64,000 bases of DNA, taken from assembly GCA_963975935.1 (NCBI GenBank), contig CAXBIQ010000004.1, forward strand, positions 148,540-212,539, in the 5' to 3' direction. The notes beneath the pieces were generated by a model, which saw nothing but the letters and a program-made list of their open reading frames with translations, did not search any database and was not told the DNA's origin. A program made the translations under genes and the position numbers. Below are positions 53,882 through 63,019 of this stretch, one piece after another. The stretch comes from Planktosalinus sp963975935 (GTDB lineage: Bacteria > Bacteroidota > Bacteroidia > Flavobacteriales > Flavobacteriaceae). How positions within the stretch are numbered: position 1 is the stretch's first letter; the number at the start of each line of letters is the position of its first letter.

Positions 53882-54601
53882 ATGGATAATTTGAATAATG
53901 AGACACCCGCGTTCACGGGTGTGAAGAATATCATCATCACAGGAACAAGCAGGGGAATTGGTTATGAACTGGCACAGCTTTTTGCTGAAGAGGGTCATCA
54001 GGTTTTGGCGCTTTCGCGAAACGATGCACCATGTCGTGAGCTCAATAGGGACAATCTCACCTCCCTATCTTGTGACCTCTCTAACCAAGAACAGATTCAA
54101 AAAGCTGTAAAGTTTGTAAGAGAGAACTGGTCCCGCGTTGATATTCTTATCAACAACTCCGGTCTACTCATCAATAAGCCTTTTGAGGAATTAACGGCAA
54201 AGGATTTTATGGATGTATACAATGTCAATGTTTTTGGCGTTGTTGCCATTACACAAGCCATCCTCCCGTTTATGAATAAAGACGGTCATGTTGTTAACGT
54301 AAGCAGTATGGGGGGCATACAGGGAAGTATGAAGTTTCCCGGCTTGAGCGCTTACAGTTCAGCAAAAGGAGCGGTTATTACTTTAACAGAAATCCTCGCA
54401 GAAGAATACAAAGAAACCGGCCCTTCATTCAACGTGCTCGCATTGGGCGCCGTGCAAACCGAAATGCTTGAAGAAGCCTTTCCCGGTTACAAAGCACCGC
54501 TCACAGCAAAAGAAATGGCAGCATACATGATGGATTTTGCGCTTACCGGAAATAAATTTTACAACGGAAAAATTATGCAGGTATCGAGTTCGACGCCATA
54601 A
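53882..54601 (+). CDS. Short-chain dehydrogenase/reductase
   Basis: 239 residues. Rossmann start IIITGTSRGIGYELAQLF (about 18-35), NNSGLLI for the NNAG-like motif, the catalytic Ser in VNVSSMGG and the Tyr/Lys pair in YSSAKGA. SDR oxidoreductase using NAD(P); the substrate is not predictable. It ends one base before a possible SprT start, so the two are probably one transcript. Confidence 0.9.
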   Translation: MDNLNNETPAFTGVKNIIITGTSRGIGYELAQLFAEEGHQVLALSRNDAPCRELNRDNLTSLSCDLSNQEQIQKAVKFVRENWSRVDILINNSGLLINKPFEELTAKDFMDVYNVNVFGVVAITQAILPFMNKDGHVVNVSSMGGIQGSMKFPGLSAYSSAKGAVITLTEILAEEYKETGPSFNVLALGAVQTEMLEEAFPGYKAPLTAKEMAAYMMDFALTGNKFYNGKIMQVSSSTP

Positions 54602-54631
54602 TTGCAAACAAAAGCTTCTCGCAGGCAATTT

Positions 54632-55237
54632 ATGAAAGAGATTCTAACAAACTACATCCCCGAACACGCCGTCAACCCCACTTTTGAGTTGATCAAGAAA
54701 AACAACGTCTATTTAAAGATTGTCAATCAAAGGGTGACACGGCATGGTGATTACAGGATTTTACCCAACGGCCAGCACAAAATCACAGTGAATGCTTCTC
54801 CGAACAAATACCGTTTTTTCATCACGTTAATACACGAAATTGCACATCTGGAAGCTTTTGAAACATACGGTCGCCGCATCAAACCACACGGACAGGAGTG
54901 GAAACATACCTTTCAAAAGTTGATGCTGCCATTTATACACCCGTCTATTTTTCCTGCTCAGTTATTGCCTTTGATTGCTAAACACTTTAAAAACCCCAAG
55001 GCAAGCAGCGATACAGATGCAAAGCTTGCACTGGCACTCAAATATTACGACCCTGCCAACGATAAAAATTATATCTTTGAAATTCCTGAAGGCTCCCTTT
55101 TTAAAATGTATAACGGAAGGGTTTTTAAAAAAGGTGCTAAGCGGGTCAAACGCTATGAAGGTATTGAACTGGAATCAGGAAGGATGTATTTGTTCAACCC
55201 AAACGCAGAGGTGGAATTACTTACTGAAAAAGGCTAA
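54632..55237 (+). CDS. SprT-like zinc metallopeptidase-domain protein
   Basis: 201 residues from ATG 54632 (MKEILTNYIPEHAVNPTFELIKK). SprT-like zinc site: HEIAHLEAF (HExxH) around residues 70-80 plus a downstream HGQEWK that supplies a third ligand. An in-frame TTG at 54602 would touch the SDR stop and add ten residues; the ATG is preferred. Bacterial SprT-like proteins have unknown targets; the human homologue is Spartan, a DNA-protein crosslink protease. Confidence 0.88.
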   Translation: MKEILTNYIPEHAVNPTFELIKKNNVYLKIVNQRVTRHGDYRILPNGQHKITVNASPNKYRFFITLIHEIAHLEAFETYGRRIKPHGQEWKHTFQKLMLPFIHPSIFPAQLLPLIAKHFKNPKASSDTDAKLALALKYYDPANDKNYIFEIPEGSLFKMYNGRVFKKGAKRVKRYEGIELESGRMYLFNPNAEVELLTEKG

Positions 55238-55264
55238 AAAAGAAAAATTAAATATATCGGGATT

Positions 55265-56335
55265 TTGAAAAACAAAAACTATTATGCAGTGCTTATGGCA
55301 GGGGGAATCGGTTCCCGGTTCTGGCCTGTGAGTACAGAGGAATTTCCGAAACAATTTCACGATTTGCTGGGCAGTGGTGATACCCTGATTCAAAAAACCT
55401 TCAAACGGTTGCAGGCAATCGTTCCTTCAGAAAACATATTGATCTTAACCAATGAGCGCTACAAAGGCCTGGTATTAGAGCAGTTACCTGAAGTCAGAGA
55501 AAACCAATTGATTCTTGAACCGGCAATGCGCAATACAGCACCGTGTATTTTACTTTCAGCACTAAAAATCCAAAAACACAACCCCAATGCCGTGATGCTG
55601 GTAGCACCCAGTGATCACTGGATTGAAGACGAAAGTGCATTTCAGGAAAATATCACCACGGCTTTTGAAGCGTGTAGCAATAAAGATATATTGATGACAT
55701 TGGGAATCAAACCCACATTTCCCAATACCGGTTATGGGTATATTGAATTTAAAAAAAGTGATAATGAAATTAAAAAAGTCAACCGGTTTACCGAAAAGCC
55801 CGATTACAGTACTGCAAAAACATTTTTAGCCGCCGGTAATTTTATGTGGAATGCCGGTATTTTTGTTTGGAGTGTACAAAGCATTGTTCAGTCATTTGAA
55901 AAATTTGCACCACAAATGCACCAATTGTTTCAATCAGGAATTGGTGACTACAATACTTCAAAAGAAGGAAGTTTTATAAAAGAAAAGTATCCTTCAGCAG
56001 AAAATATTTCGATTGATTATGCCATATTGGAGAAAGCAGAAAATGTATTTATGCTTCCCGCAACTTTTGATTGGAATGATTTGGGAACCTGGGGCTCTTT
56101 ATATGAAAAACTCCCTAAAGACGACCAAAAAAATGCAGTTGTAAGGGCAAATGCCATTCTTATTGATTCAAAGAACAACATCATACAAACAGACAAGGAC
56201 AAACGTGTTGTGATAAGTAATTTAACTGATTATATTATAGTAGATAAAGGAAAAACACTTATAATTGTACCAAAAGAAAAAGAGCAGGAGATCAAGCAAA
56301 TTCAGGAAATGGCAAAAAACAAGTTCTCCTTATAG
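55265..56335 (+). CDS. manC: Mannose-1-phosphate guanylyltransferase
   Basis: 356 residues with a TTG start at 55265; no in-frame ATG lies before the nucleotidyltransferase motif. The pyrophosphorylase signature is LMAGGIGSRFWPVST (about 9-23), followed by VAPSDHWI, FTEKPD, and NFMWNAGIFVW. It makes GDP-mannose, the donor for mannosylated and fucosylated envelope polysaccharides. Single-domain: the phosphomannose isomerase part of bifunctional ManC is absent. The gene lies 27 bp after sprT. Confidence 0.93.
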   Translation: MKNKNYYAVLMAGGIGSRFWPVSTEEFPKQFHDLLGSGDTLIQKTFKRLQAIVPSENILILTNERYKGLVLEQLPEVRENQLILEPAMRNTAPCILLSALKIQKHNPNAVMLVAPSDHWIEDESAFQENITTAFEACSNKDILMTLGIKPTFPNTGYGYIEFKKSDNEIKKVNRFTEKPDYSTAKTFLAAGNFMWNAGIFVWSVQSIVQSFEKFAPQMHQLFQSGIGDYNTSKEGSFIKEKYPSAENISIDYAILEKAENVFMLPATFDWNDLGTWGSLYEKLPKDDQKNAVVRANAILIDSKNNIIQTDKDKRVVISNLTDYIIVDKGKTLIIVPKEKEQEIKQIQEMAKNKFSL

Positions 56336-56343
56336 GATTTTAT

Positions 56344-57756
56344 ATGAAAACAAATCAGTCTGAAGATACAAGTAAAGATAGCACTAGAAACCTTAAGCTA
56401 AGTGCAGAAGGAACATTTGAAAGCATCAAAATATTTTTATCTGAACTTCTTGATATAAGACACGACACAGATAAAGAAGAGACCATTGAGTCAGTAAAAA
56501 AAGAAATCTCTTTCAAAGGTCACAATGCCTGGATTTTGATATTTTCAATATTTGTGGCATCCATTGGCCTCAATGTAAGCAGTACTGCAGTGGTAATCGG
56601 AGCGATGTTAATTTCCCCTCTTATGGGACCCATTGTTGGGGTTGGGCTTTCTGTCGCGATTAATGATATTGACACACTAAAACGCTCTCTTGTCAATCTG
56701 GGTGTAATGATTGTCCTAAGTATCCTTACTGCTTATCTCTATTTTTTACTTTCGCCATTAACAAAATTAACCCCTGAGCTTGAAGCCAGGACATATCCCA
56801 CGATACTGGATGTGTTAATCGCTATTTTTGGTGGTTTGGCACTTATAGTCGCAAAAACCAAAAAAGGAACCATTGCCAGTGTCATCTTTGGTGTGGCGAT
56901 TGCCACTGCCCTGATGCCTCCATTGTGTACAGCAGGTTATGGCCTGGCCGTGGGTAATTTTGAATATTTTGGGGGTGCATTTTACCTCTTTACAATCAAC
57001 TCAATTTTTATTGCCCTGTCCTCTTTTGTAGTAGCCAAATTATTAGGCTTCCCATTAGTAAAATATGCCAATTCAAAACGCCGCAAAAGAATCGCTCAAA
57101 TAGCCACTGCAATTGCTTTGGTGGTAATGGTCCCCAGTACGCTTCTTTTTTGGAAATTATTACAACAAGAAATATTTGCCAGCAATGCAGAAACTTTTGT
57201 AGTTGAAAATGTAGTTTATGAAGACGCATTCCTGTATAAGTACTCCTTAGATTATGACACAAAAACAATAGAAGTATTTATGGGAGGAGAACCTGTTCCG
57301 GAAGGTGTCATCAACACCTGGAGGTCCAAATTAATGAATGAAAGTAAATTAAATGATGCCAACTTAAAAGTCAATCAGTCTCGTGATGACACAGAATTCA
57401 CCAGCACTAACTATTTGACTCTTTCAGACATGTTTTCAAGAAATTTAGAAACATTGGAATCAAGGGATAAATATATAAGGAACCTTGAGGAAAAAATTCA
57501 AAGGCTAACTACAGGAGAAATCCCTTTTGATGTTTTGAGTCAGGAAATTAAAATAAATTATCAGGAGCTGGATTCCTTATGGTTTTCCAACACCTTGACA
57601 ACAAATTTTTCCAAGATGGATACAGTTCCCGTTTTTACCGTAAAATGGAAAAGCGACCTTCCCATAAAAGAGAAACGGAAAAATGAGGAAAAGCTAAAAA
57701 ACTGGCTCGAATTTAAACTTGACAGGGGTAATATAGTTGTTAAAGAGGGGGAATAA
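56344..57756 (+). CDS. DUF389/TIGR00341 membrane protein
   Basis: 470 residues. The membrane core (about 60-275) carries the DUF389 text: AWILIFSIFVASIGLNVSSTAVVIGAMLISPLMGPIVGVGL, GLALIVAKTKKGTIASVIFGVAIATALMPPLCTAGYGLAVG. After the last membrane segment a coiled-coil region (ESRDKYIRNLEEKIQRL) leads to a soluble C-terminal domain. Function unknown. It starts 8 bp after manC, which suggests co-transcription without implying a functional link. Confidence 0.92.
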   Translation: MKTNQSEDTSKDSTRNLKLSAEGTFESIKIFLSELLDIRHDTDKEETIESVKKEISFKGHNAWILIFSIFVASIGLNVSSTAVVIGAMLISPLMGPIVGVGLSVAINDIDTLKRSLVNLGVMIVLSILTAYLYFLLSPLTKLTPELEARTYPTILDVLIAIFGGLALIVAKTKKGTIASVIFGVAIATALMPPLCTAGYGLAVGNFEYFGGAFYLFTINSIFIALSSFVVAKLLGFPLVKYANSKRRKRIAQIATAIALVVMVPSTLLFWKLLQQEIFASNAETFVVENVVYEDAFLYKYSLDYDTKTIEVFMGGEPVPEGVINTWRSKLMNESKLNDANLKVNQSRDDTEFTSTNYLTLSDMFSRNLETLESRDKYIRNLEEKIQRLTTGEIPFDVLSQEIKINYQELDSLWFSNTLTTNFSKMDTVPVFTVKWKSDLPIKEKRKNEEKLKNWLEFKLDRGNIVVKEGE

Positions 57757-57789
57757 CTACTATAATTTATAGACTTAAAAACATTCCTT

Positions 57790-58560
57790 TTACAATCCGT
57801 TTTCATCTTGCTGTACTTCCCTTATCTTTTTGAAAAGGTCTGATGAATAAACAAAAGCAGTTACGGCTTCATTATCTGTTTTAAAGATTTTGGTCTTATC
57901 ACCTTCCCAAACCAAGTTTCCTTCTTTTAGAAAAATAATGGTTTCACCAATTTCCATAACAGAATTCATATCATGGGTATTCACCACTGTAGTAATATTA
58001 TACTCCTGGGTTATTTCCTGAATTAAATTGTCGATTACGGTAGCGGTTTTGGGGTCAAGGCCTGAGTTGGGTTCATCGCAAAACAAATACTTAGGGTTGT
58101 TTACAATTGCGCGGGCTATAGCAACCCTTTTTTGCATCCCTCCTGAAATTTCAGCAGGCAATTTTTTATTGACATTTTCAAGGTTTACACGTTTCAAAAC
58201 TTCATTAACGCGATCCAGCATTTCACTTCTTTTATTGTTGCTAAACATCCGTAAGGGGAACATTACGTTCTCTTCAATATTCATGGAGTCAAACAAAGCA
58301 CCCCCTTGAAAAAGCATTCCCATTTGTTGCCTTAAGTCGCTTTTTTGGTCCTTGTCCATATCCTGAATAGCAACATCTTCATATATTATTTTGCCTTCTT
58401 CTGGCATAAATAAGCCTAATAAACATTTCATGAAAACGGTCTTACCGCTTCCGCTTTGACCTATTATAATATTGGTCTTCCCTTTCTGAAAAGTTGTGGT
58501 AATGCCTTTTAAGACCTCTTCATCACCAAAACGCTTATGTAAATTTTCAACTCGTATCAT
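57790..58560 (-). CDS. mlaF: MlaF-like ABC transporter ATP-binding protein
   Basis: 256 residues. Walker A IIGQSGSGKTVFMKCLLG near 33-50, ABC signature ISGGMQKRVAIARAIVNNP, Walker B YLFCDEPNSGLDP and the switch His in VVNTHDMNSV. Matches the ATPase of the Mla/MCE outer-membrane phospholipid transport system. It overlaps the MlaE gene by one base; the MCE substrate-binding gene (mlaD) is not adjacent. Confidence 0.9.
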   Translation of the reverse strand: MIRVENLHKRFGDEEVLKGITTTFQKGKTNIIIGQSGSGKTVFMKCLLGLFMPEEGKIIYEDVAIQDMDKDQKSDLRQQMGMLFQGGALFDSMNIEENVMFPLRMFSNNKRSEMLDRVNEVLKRVNLENVNKKLPAEISGGMQKRVAIARAIVNNPKYLFCDEPNSGLDPKTATVIDNLIQEITQEYNITTVVNTHDMNSVMEIGETIIFLKEGNLVWEGDKTKIFKTDNEAVTAFVYSSDLFKKIREVQQDENGL

Positions 58561-59297
58561 TAGCTTAAAAGCATTTGGGTTATAATATAGTTTGCCAAAA
58601 TGATCAACACGCTCGTCCAGACAAATGAATTTGTACTGGCTTTACCCACTTCAAGGGCACCTCCCTTCATGTAAAACCCTTGCCAGGACGGCACCGTGGC
58701 AAGAATAAAAGCAAAGACAAATGTTTTTATAAAAGCATAGGTAATATGGAAGGGAATAAAAGTATCCTGAAGGCCCGCAACATAATCTGTAGCTGAAGAA
58801 AACCCTCCATAAACTGCAGCAATCCACCCACCAATAATACCTAAAAACATGGCGATAATGATTAAAAAGGGATAGAAAAGCAATGCTATAATTTTAGGGA
58901 AGACCAAATAATTCAAAGGATTGATCCCCATAACTTCCAAGGCATCAATTTGCTCTGTCACACGCATTGAGCCTATACTGGAAGTAATAAAGGAGCCCAC
59001 CTTTCCGGCCATAATTATTGAAATAAACGTTGGTGCAAACTCAAGCAATATAGATTGTCTTGTTGCAAACCCTATTAAACTCTTCGGAATCAAAGGATTC
59101 TCCATGTTCAATGCAGTTTGTATAGCAACCACACCTCCCACAAAAAAAGAAATAAAGGCAACAATGCCCAGCGAACTGATAATCAAATCGTCTATTTCTT
59201 TAAAAATCAGTCCCCTTAAAACCGAAGTCTTGGTTGGCCTGGTAAACACCAGTTTTAACATTGTAAAATAAGAACCAATATCACGTAGGTATTTCAT
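58560..59297 (-). CDS. mlaE: MlaE-like ABC transporter permease
   Basis: 245 residues with five or six membrane segments. MlaE-family motifs: VALQTALNMENP-like stretch, EFAPTFISIIMAGKVGSFITSSIGSMRVTEQIDALEVMGINPLNYLVFPKIIA and the C-terminal FVWTSVLIILANYIITQ. Inner-membrane part of an MCE lipid importer/exporter working with the neighbouring ATPase. Direction of lipid flow in this clade is unresolved. Confidence 0.92.
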   Translation of the reverse strand: MKYLRDIGSYFTMLKLVFTRPTKTSVLRGLIFKEIDDLIISSLGIVAFISFFVGGVVAIQTALNMENPLIPKSLIGFATRQSILLEFAPTFISIIMAGKVGSFITSSIGSMRVTEQIDALEVMGINPLNYLVFPKIIALLFYPFLIIIAMFLGIIGGWIAAVYGGFSSATDYVAGLQDTFIPFHITYAFIKTFVFAFILATVPSWQGFYMKGGALEVGKASTNSFVWTSVLIILANYIITQMLLS

Positions 59298-59466
59298 ACT
59301 CTTTATCCTCCACCGGGAATCTTACATTAAATATTTAAAAAATCATTTCCACTTTTCACCCTAAGAAAACTTCTTGCTCTCAAGCTGTAAAGTTCTTTTG
59401 CTAAAGTAACAAAAATTATCGGGCGCAATTTAACTATTAAGTAAACTTTAGTTCAAATTAGGATTG

Positions 59467-59474
59467 TATTTTTG
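59467..59474 (+). promoter_or_regulatory. -7 promoter box upstream of the PafA-type phosphatase
   Basis: TAttTTTG sits 18 bp before the ATG at 59493 and covers an alternative TTG start at 59472, which argues for the ATG. Confidence 0.5.
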
Positions 59475-59492
59475 CTCAAGAATTCAACTTTT

Positions 59493-61145
59493 ATGAAAAT
59501 AATACACCTTATTACAGTTCTTTCGCTGGCATTATTACCCATCCTGAATGCTCAAAACAACCCTAACCAAACTGCAGAAAAGAGTTCCCGGTTGGTTGTA
59601 GGCATTGTTGTTGACCAAATGCGTTATGATTACCTTACACGCTTTGCAGATCAATATGGTGATGGCGGGTTTAAACGCCTGATGAAAGAGGGCTTTGAGT
59701 TCAAAAACAATCATTTTAACTACATACCCACCTACACCGGCCCGGGGCACGCCTCTGTTTATTCAGGTACATATCCTGCTATTCACGGCATCGTTGCAAA
59801 TGACTGGTATGACAAAGAAATTCAAGAAGAGGTTTACTGTGTCCAGGATGATAGTATTTTGCCTGTGGGTACAACTCACAAGGCCGGAAAGATGTCTCCT
59901 CACCGTTTGAAAACAACCACCATAACAGACCAGTTGCGCTTGCATACACAACAGCGGTCAAAAGTCATTGGTATTTCCTTAAAAGACCGGGGCGCTATAC
60001 TGCCAGCGGGATCCACTGCAAATGCTGCGTATTGGTTTCACGGTAAAGATGAAGGCAGCTGGATATCAAGCTCATTTTATATGAAAAAACTACCACAATG
60101 GGTAAACGATTTCAATGCCTCAGGAGTGGCAGAAAGTTATCTCAACAGTACCTGGAGCACCCTTTACCCGATAGAAACCTACACGCAAAGCGGACCCGAC
60201 TTATCACCTTATGAGGATACATTCAGGGGAAAGGAAAATTCAGTTTTTCCTTACGACTTAAAAGAACTGTCAGAATCAAACGGAGGGTTTGATGTGATTA
60301 AAGAAACTGTTTTTGGAAATAACATAACAACAGATTTCACCATTGCAGCTATTGAAGGTGAACAATTAGGAAAGGACGATGTGACAGATTTTATTGCGGT
60401 GAGCTATTCCAGTCCGGATTATATAGGTCATACATTTGCCGTAAATTCTAAAGAAATTCAGGATAATTACCTGCGGCTCGATAAAGAAATTGAACGTTTG
60501 TTAAACTATCTGGACAACAATATCGGGATTAACCAATACACCTTCTTTTTAACTGCAGACCATGGCGCTGTGCACAATCCTTCTTATTTACAATCCCAGA
60601 AAATACCGGCAGGTTTTTTTGACAGTTCTGAATTGAAAAAGAACCTTAGCGCTTTTTCCATACAAGAATATGGAGTAGATATTGTAGAAGCGGTTCAAAG
60701 CAATCAGGTTTATTTAAACAGAAAGGCTCTTAATGCAAAAAATCTCAACAGTAATAATGTGCAACAGGCGCTTGCTGATTATTTAATTCAATATGATAAG
60801 ATAAACAGGGTTTTCACCCGAAAACAATTGGAAGGTACATCATACAACCGGGAAATTGGATATCTGGTTCAAAATGGTTTTAACCAAAAACGCAGCGGTG
60901 ATGTAGTATATGTTTTAGATGCTGCAACCATTTCAACCTGGTATAAAAATGGAGGAACCACGCACGGCAGCGGGTTTACATATGATACTCACGTGCCACT
61001 TATTTTTTTTGGAAACGGCATCAAAAAAGGACACACATATCAAAAATCTGAAATCACTGATATCGCACCCACGCTTTCGGCTTTACTCGGTATAGCAAGG
61101 CCCAATGGTGCCACGGGCAGGGTGTTGACGGAATTGTTTGAGTAA
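59493..61145 (+). CDS. pafA: PafA-type alkaline phosphatase
   Basis: 550 residues from ATG 59493; signal peptide ending PILNAQN. Alkaline-phosphatase superfamily, PafA branch: metal ligand Asp41 in VVDQMRYDY, predicted nucleophile Thr82 in YIPTYTGPGHAS, Asn103 in VANDW, and the K-x-R pair Lys164/Arg166 in SLKDRGAI, which matches the phosphate-site residues of the Elizabethkingia enzyme. Later ligands lie in TADHGAVHNP and GGTTHGSGF. Broad-specificity phosphate release outside the cytoplasm. Confidence 0.93.
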   Translation: MKIIHLITVLSLALLPILNAQNNPNQTAEKSSRLVVGIVVDQMRYDYLTRFADQYGDGGFKRLMKEGFEFKNNHFNYIPTYTGPGHASVYSGTYPAIHGIVANDWYDKEIQEEVYCVQDDSILPVGTTHKAGKMSPHRLKTTTITDQLRLHTQQRSKVIGISLKDRGAILPAGSTANAAYWFHGKDEGSWISSSFYMKKLPQWVNDFNASGVAESYLNSTWSTLYPIETYTQSGPDLSPYEDTFRGKENSVFPYDLKELSESNGGFDVIKETVFGNNITTDFTIAAIEGEQLGKDDVTDFIAVSYSSPDYIGHTFAVNSKEIQDNYLRLDKEIERLLNYLDNNIGINQYTFFLTADHGAVHNPSYLQSQKIPAGFFDSSELKKNLSAFSIQEYGVDIVEAVQSNQVYLNRKALNAKNLNSNNVQQALADYLIQYDKINRVFTRKQLEGTSYNREIGYLVQNGFNQKRSGDVVYVLDAATISTWYKNGGTTHGSGFTYDTHVPLIFFGNGIKKGHTYQKSEITDIAPTLSALLGIARPNGATGRVLTELFE

Positions 61146-61168
61146 AAATTTAATTTCTGTCAAGCGTA

Positions 61169-62017
61169 TTAGATAAATTTCTCGTTAATTTTTTTCCACC
61201 GCAATTTCCGTATATATGAACCTTCATCTTTGGAAACAAGAAAGTGTGATTTGTTTTTTTTCGCTTTAAAATAACCCTTCAAATAATCAATGATTAAAAA
61301 AGGTTTACCCTTTTTCATAGCGAGTTTAGCAGAAGCAATGACTGTTAACCAAAATCCGTATCGCAATTTGTAAAATGCCTCGCCTTGTTTATAGCGGGCG
61401 GTTTTATCATAGGTTTTTCCGGTGGGTTTAAGGTGTTTTACTAAAAGGGAAGGTTCTGTAATCACCTCCCAGCCGTGATATTTTGCCAGTAATTCATCTG
61501 CAGTGTCCCATCCCATAGCTGTTTTTAATCTGCCAATGTCTTCAAAACACGCTTTGCGATATCCTTTTAGCGCTCCGCGAATATGATCTTTGCTCGTAAG
61601 GTTTTCTATTTCCCAATTGCCGTTTTTTTCAATAGTGCAAAATCCCCCGACCATCCCACATCTAGGATTTTTTTTAAAAATTTCAGCAACTTTCTCCAGA
61701 TAATTTTCCGGAAAAATCAAATCGGCATCAAACTTACAGATGATGTCATAATCGTTATCCAGTGTTTCAAACCCTTTGTAAAAGGCATTGATGACTTTGC
61801 TTCCGGGAAGATGTTTATCTTCTGAAGCAATTTTAACCAATTGTATAAAAGGAAACTTTTCAGCACAATGAGATACTGCTTCCGAAGTAGCGTCTGTGGA
61901 ATGGTCATCAACAACCACAATTCTCTTTGGAAGCAGTGTCTGATTGGCTAAAGACGACAAAGTCTTTTGAATGAATTCGGCTTCATTGTGCGCAGGAATA
62001 ACAATATAAAATTTCAA
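61169..62017 (-). CDS. Family 2 glycosyltransferase
   Basis: 282 residues with a GT-A fold: FYIVIPAHNEAEFIQKTLSSL start, VVVDDHSTDATSE, the metal-binding FDADLIFPENYL, then WDTADELLAKYHGW. No membrane segments, but a basic C-terminal part (KGKPFLIIDYLKGYFKAKKNK) may bind membranes. Typical of enzymes that build lipids or cell-surface glycans; the sugar is not predictable. It converges on pafA. Confidence 0.88.
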   Translation of the reverse strand: MKFYIVIPAHNEAEFIQKTLSSLANQTLLPKRIVVVDDHSTDATSEAVSHCAEKFPFIQLVKIASEDKHLPGSKVINAFYKGFETLDNDYDIICKFDADLIFPENYLEKVAEIFKKNPRCGMVGGFCTIEKNGNWEIENLTSKDHIRGALKGYRKACFEDIGRLKTAMGWDTADELLAKYHGWEVITEPSLLVKHLKPTGKTYDKTARYKQGEAFYKLRYGFWLTVIASAKLAMKKGKPFLIIDYLKGYFKAKKNKSHFLVSKDEGSYIRKLRWKKINEKFI

Positions 62018-62060
62018 TTCAGAAAAGAGTTAAAAATTCCTTTCAAAATTACGTATAATT

Positions 62061-62987
62061 TTAATTGCAGCTCACATTGGGATTCCAGTCATAAAAAATA
62101 CCGTTGGGATTTTCTTTTTCTGTCCACACGTGCAATGCCCAAAACTCCTGTTCTTCATTTTGATGAAAATGTTGGTTGAATAACCTGGGTGGTTCAGCAT
62201 CAGCGGGATGTATGGCAAAAGGCACGATGTATTCAACGCCCAAAAATTCCATCTCGTCATTCTCGTCAAGATTAAAAAGAAGCACTTGTGGTTCCAGATG
62301 ATTTACACGACCATCCAGATATTCCATTCGACCAAAGTGATGTCCCATTCCGCCTTCGGTGGGATGCTCTACACAACCTGACAAGTCTGTGTCCCATCCG
62401 GCATTTGTAGCAGTGTTGAAATCATGATACGCTGCAGTTTCTGATCGCACTTGGTTGAGGAGGTAGTTGATCCAGTTATCACAACTTACAGTGGGGTTAA
62501 AGTCTTCAAAAACCCCGTTTGTGTTTTCTTTTTCAGTCCAAACGTGTAGCGCCCAAATGCCTAATTCCTGGTTGGCATGAAATTCCTGAAAAAATAAAAC
62601 CGGAGGCTCTTCATTTGCAGGTAAAATTTGAAAGGGAACGATATATTCAACTCCAAGAAACTCCATTTCTTCATTTTCATTCATTGCATACAGCAACACT
62701 TGTGGTTCAAGATGATTGACCCTTCCATCCATATATTCTAAACGGGCGTAGTGATGGCCCATACCCCCGGCGGCAGGGTGCTCTACACAGCCTGATAAAT
62801 CGGTATTCCAGCCGGCATTCATCGCAGTGTTAATGTTGCTAAAGGATGAAGTAGTGCTTTTTACTTCCTGTATCATTTTTGCTATTTGTTCTTCTTCAGA
62901 AAGTTGAGGTGTGCTGTCGTCATCATTTGAACAGGAAATTAAAATGAATGAGATTGTAAGTGCGCTTAACATTTTCAAGTTTTTCAT
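62061..62987 (-). CDS. Lipoprotein with internal tandem duplication
   Basis: 308 residues. Lipobox SCSNDDD after SFILIS. Two copies of a ~130-residue module, about 40-175 and 178-308, with near-identical signatures: TDLSGCVEHP..GGMGHHY/F, YLDGRVNHLEPQVLL, MEFLGVEYIVPF, ALHVWTEKENxNG and VSC. Each copy holds two cysteines, several His and Trp residues; metal or haem binding is possible but not shown. Upstream neighbour on the same strand is a dihaem cytochrome c, so a role near the respiratory envelope is an inference. Confidence 0.85.
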   Translation of the reverse strand: MKNLKMLSALTISFILISCSNDDDSTPQLSEEEQIAKMIQEVKSTTSSFSNINTAMNAGWNTDLSGCVEHPAAGGMGHHYARLEYMDGRVNHLEPQVLLYAMNENEEMEFLGVEYIVPFQILPANEEPPVLFFQEFHANQELGIWALHVWTEKENTNGVFEDFNPTVSCDNWINYLLNQVRSETAAYHDFNTATNAGWDTDLSGCVEHPTEGGMGHHFGRMEYLDGRVNHLEPQVLLFNLDENDEMEFLGVEYIVPFAIHPADAEPPRLFNQHFHQNEEQEFWALHVWTEKENPNGIFYDWNPNVSCN

Positions 62988-63019
62988 AATTATTAGTTTT
63001 CGTTCATTATAGTTTTTCT

